Origin: an uncultured Candidatus Saccharibacteria bacterium
GTDB taxonomy: Bacteria; Patescibacteriota; Saccharimonadia; Saccharimonadales; Saccharimonadaceae
Length of the DNA stretch: 52,711 nt
Direction of reading: 5' to 3'
Assembly (NCBI GenBank): GCA_947302125.1
Contig: CAMYUL010000005.1
Location: 1 to 52,711 of the forward strand
Shown: positions 50,638 to 52,711 of the stretch, one piece after another
Position numbering within the stretch: position 1 is the stretch's first letter
Layout of the letters: each line of letters begins with the position of its first letter
Program-made: the position numbers and the translations under genes
Notes under the pieces: model-generated
What the model was told of the DNA's origin: nothing
Databases searched by the model: none
Seen by the model: only the letters and a program-made list of their open reading frames with translations

Positions 50638-52711
50638 ATGAGGAGTTTGTGGAGTACCCGCGGGGGGTATAAGATGCGGTTGGCATCTTTTGGATGTTTT
50701 GCAGCAATTGCTGTATTCTCCTTCTTGTGCTCCAGTCTTATTACGTCTTCGGCTTCTGCGAACAGTGCATCCGATCTAAATCTTTCCGTCACAGTTACCC
50801 CAGTTATTTCTATTAGAACCCTAGACGGCACCGCTACCTCAGAGATTAACGCTCTGAATTTTAGCATTACTCCAACCGATTCCGGTTCTCGCACCACTCA
50901 GACCACTGTGGTCGATGTCGCTACTTCCAACGTCTCTGGTTATACCTTGCTCATGCAGTCAGATTATAAGCTTGGCGCAGATTACACCACTAGCCTCGTT
51001 CATACAAATACTACAACCGCAGCTTCTAGCATTGGACAGATTCCTACTGCTACCACTTCGGCCGCTAGTGCTGCTAGCTACTGGAACTATTCTAAGTCCT
51101 GGAATGAAACATTGGGTCTTAACGGCAATACCAAGGATTTTTCTAGCTCTAGCATCCCAGTAGGCTCTAAGAGCAATCAACTTATCCCAGCCCATAATAC
51201 TCCAACCACTTTGAGGGATGACGTTGATATGGCTGCAGCTAGCTCCAAGACTAATATTGATATTAATGTTAATATCGCTACTGATAAAGCCGGCGGCGCC
51301 TACGAGAACAGAATCGTATTCACTGCTATTGCAAACCCTATTCCAGTAGATTACGCCCTCACCTTCGACAAAAATACTAATGACACCGTCAACAATCTTC
51401 CGAGCCCGATTACCGCTTCTGTTATTGCCGCATCTAACTCCTTTACTATCCCGAACACTTCCAATATGTCCCGTACTGGCTATCGCTTCCTTGGTTGGAG
51501 TGAATCCGCTAGCTCTAGGCAGGGAAATGGCTCTGGCCCTGACGGATTATATGTCGCTGGAGATAATTTTGTAATTATCGCTGATGATCAACAGAGTTAT
51601 TCTCAACACGGTACCGGCTCTGCTTCGCTTTACGCTATCTGGACCGAGGAATATGCGTACACACTTAGCTTCTCCTGCCAGTCCGGAGTTTCAAACTGTC
51701 CAGCCACCCAGTCCTCTACGGAAATTGCCGCTTCTAAGTCTTTCACCATCCCGGCTACTGCTCCTTCCTTAGAAGGCTACAGCTTCGTAAATTACACGGA
51801 TAATGGTGCTGGTTCTGGCACTGCCTATAACCCAGGCGACACGGTCACCTTATCTGGCGCAGCTCCTGTTAAGACCTTGACCGCTAACTTCTCCATCGAT
51901 TCTCATAAACTCACCGTCAATCCTAACGGCGGCACCTGGAACAGCAACACTTCCAGCCAGGAGTTCACTCAGAATTACAACACCGCCAAGACTATCGCCG
52001 CCCCATCTGCTAACGCCAAGTATAATATCTCCTATAACGCCAACAATACTGGCGTGACTATGCTAACTTCTCCAGCAAGCGCCACTAGATCCTTCACCGG
52101 CTGGACCAAGTCTGGTGGTGGTTCCTGGAATAGCAGTAACAATACTTACACCTTCGGTACATCCGACGGCACCTTAACCGCCCAATATAACTCCACTTCA
52201 GATTCCTTCACCCTTCCATCCATCAGTAAGGAAGGCCACACCTGTAAGTGGGCAGAAGGCAGTGCTAATGGCGATCAGTATGACGGTGGAGCCTCCAGAA
52301 CCGTTACTACCGATACTACTTACTATGCTATCTGTTCCGTCAGATCCTACAAGCTTACCGTCAACCCTAACGGCGGTACCTGGAACAGTAGCACTTCCAA
52401 CCAGGAGTTCACTCAGAATTACAACACCGCCAAGACTATCGCCGCCCCATCTGCTAACGCCAAGTATAATATCTCCTATAACGCCAACAATACTGGCGTG
52501 ACTATGCCGACTGCCCCAGTCACTGTCGATAGATCATTTACTGGCTGGAACTTGAGCGGTGGTGGCTCCTGGAATGGTGGTAATAATACGTATACCTATG
52601 GCGCTTCCGACGGCACCTTAACTGCCCAATACAACTCCACTTCAGATTCCTTTACTCTTCCATCCATCAGTAAGGAAGGCCACACCTGTAAATGGGCAGA
52701 AGGCAGCGCTT
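50638..52711 (+). CDS. Large secreted InlB-repeat surface protein, 3'-truncated by window edge
   Basis: The frame is open from ATG 50638 to the right edge, giving at least 691 residues. It begins MRSLWSTRGG, with a signal peptide ending near SASANS. The shared beta-domain (about 45-240) has YWNYSKSW and ends ENRIVFTAIAN. An InlB/Listeria-Bacteroides repeat follows (about 243-340, FDKNTNDTVNN, TGYRFLGWSE, LYAIW), then a diverged repeat (SCQSGVSNCP). From about residue 425 there is a tandem repeat of 148 residues (444 bp), with the second copy running off the edge. No FISUMP domain is reached before the window ends. Confidence 0.88.
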   Translation, partial: MRSLWSTRGGYKMRLASFGCFAAIAVFSFLCSSLITSSASANSASDLNLSVTVTPVISIRTLDGTATSEINALNFSITPTDSGSRTTQTTVVDVATSNVSGYTLLMQSDYKLGADYTTSLVHTNTTTAASSIGQIPTATTSAASAASYWNYSKSWNETLGLNGNTKDFSSSSIPVGSKSNQLIPAHNTPTTLRDDVDMAAASSKTNIDINVNIATDKAGGAYENRIVFTAIANPIPVDYALTFDKNTNDTVNNLPSPITASVIAASNSFTIPNTSNMSRTGYRFLGWSESASSRQGNGSGPDGLYVAGDNFVIIADDQQSYSQHGTGSASLYAIWTEEYAYTLSFSCQSGVSNCPATQSSTEIAASKSFTIPATAPSLEGYSFVNYTDNGAGSGTAYNPGDTVTLSGAAPVKTLTANFSIDSHKLTVNPNGGTWNSNTSSQEFTQNYNTAKTIAAPSANAKYNISYNANNTGVTMLTSPASATRSFTGWTKSGGGSWNSSNNTYTFGTSDGTLTAQYNSTSDSFTLPSISKEGHTCKWAEGSANGDQYDGGASRTVTTDTTYYAICSVRSYKLTVNPNGGTWNSSTSNQEFTQNYNTAKTIAAPSANAKYNISYNANNTGVTMPTAPVTVDRSFTGWNLSGGGSWNGGNNTYTYGASDGTLTAQYNSTSDSFTLPSISKEGHTCKWAEGSA
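51910..52711 (+). repeat. 444-bp tandem repeat in a surface protein gene
   Basis: Unit 1 is 51910-52353. Unit 2 starts at 52354 and is cut by the window edge. The units are nearly identical over long stretches (for example the 115 bp after NPNGGTWNS) with clustered differences. Each unit contains an NPNGGTWN block and a KWAEGSA block. Confidence 0.9.

Noticed and set aside
51910-52711. CRISPR array
   Set aside because: The repeats are long, in frame and coding, with no short direct repeats separated by unique spacers anywhere in the window.

Overview
The window is most likely a chromosomal segment of a Patescibacteria/CPR bacterium, probably Saccharibacteria (TM7). The assignment rests on gene content, not on a marker phylogeny. 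It is about 50% GC and uses the standard code with TGA as a stop, which argues against Gracilibacteria/Absconditabacteria. The genes are compact and overlapping. Central carbon metabolism is gap-rpiB-rpe-PfkB kinase plus class I aldolase. There is no classical phosphofructokinase, and there is an unusually rich set of secreted FISUMP (Fib_succ_major) and InlB-repeat surface proteins.

Layout: (1) 1-3545, two FISUMP surface proteins, the first cut by the window edge. (2) 3648-9305, a carbon operon (gap, rpiB, rpe, PfkB kinase, LOG protein), then a fusion of a degenerate PfkB-like domain with class I fructose-bisphosphate aldolase. (3) 9449-11673 on the minus strand, a Trm11-like methyltransferase with L27 and L25. 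(4) 11714-16968, ABC exporter, rarA, upp behind a tiny upstream ORF, tRNA-Phe, hisS. (5) 17007-19592, a FISUMP/InlB protein and a small membrane protein. (6) 19706-22225 on the minus strand, an operon of a CPTC membrane protein, two DsbA-like proteins and an Erm/KsgA-type methyltransferase. (7) 22371-22881, a candidate small RNA and tRNAs Gly, Cys and Leu. (8) 22891-33430, phosphoesterase, lemA, htpX, membrane protein, ligA, eno, short uvrC, holin-like protein, secG, solute-binding protein, tRNA-Leu. (9) 33520-41408, a large FISUMP/InlB protein divergent from a locus of two small secreted proteins, two DUF916-like membrane proteins and one PDTG-tailed protein. (10) 41563-46109, tRNAs Val and Lys, small membrane proteins, a 145-bp nested palindrome, typA, a TatD hydrolase and an unknown gene. 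(11) 46178-52711, two more FISUMP proteins, a chimeric gene relic, and the start of a large InlB-repeat protein that runs off the window.

Three themes connect the regions. First, about 18 genes have a -10 box ending 6-10 nt before the ATG, so most transcription units look leaderless; a minority have a leader and Shine-Dalgarno sequence. Second, all the large surface proteins and the two small secreted proteins appear to share one N-terminal secreted beta-domain. Together with the DUF916-like proteins and the PDTG protein this resembles a Gram-positive WxL surface system, and it is the best candidate here for an undescribed system. Third, the FISUMP domains carry conserved cysteines, which could explain the dedicated DsbA-like pair. 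The surface genes look like a module-shuffling family: near-identical domains recur in new combinations, and one recombination scar contains a cysteine desulfurase start fused to the tail of an unrelated gene.
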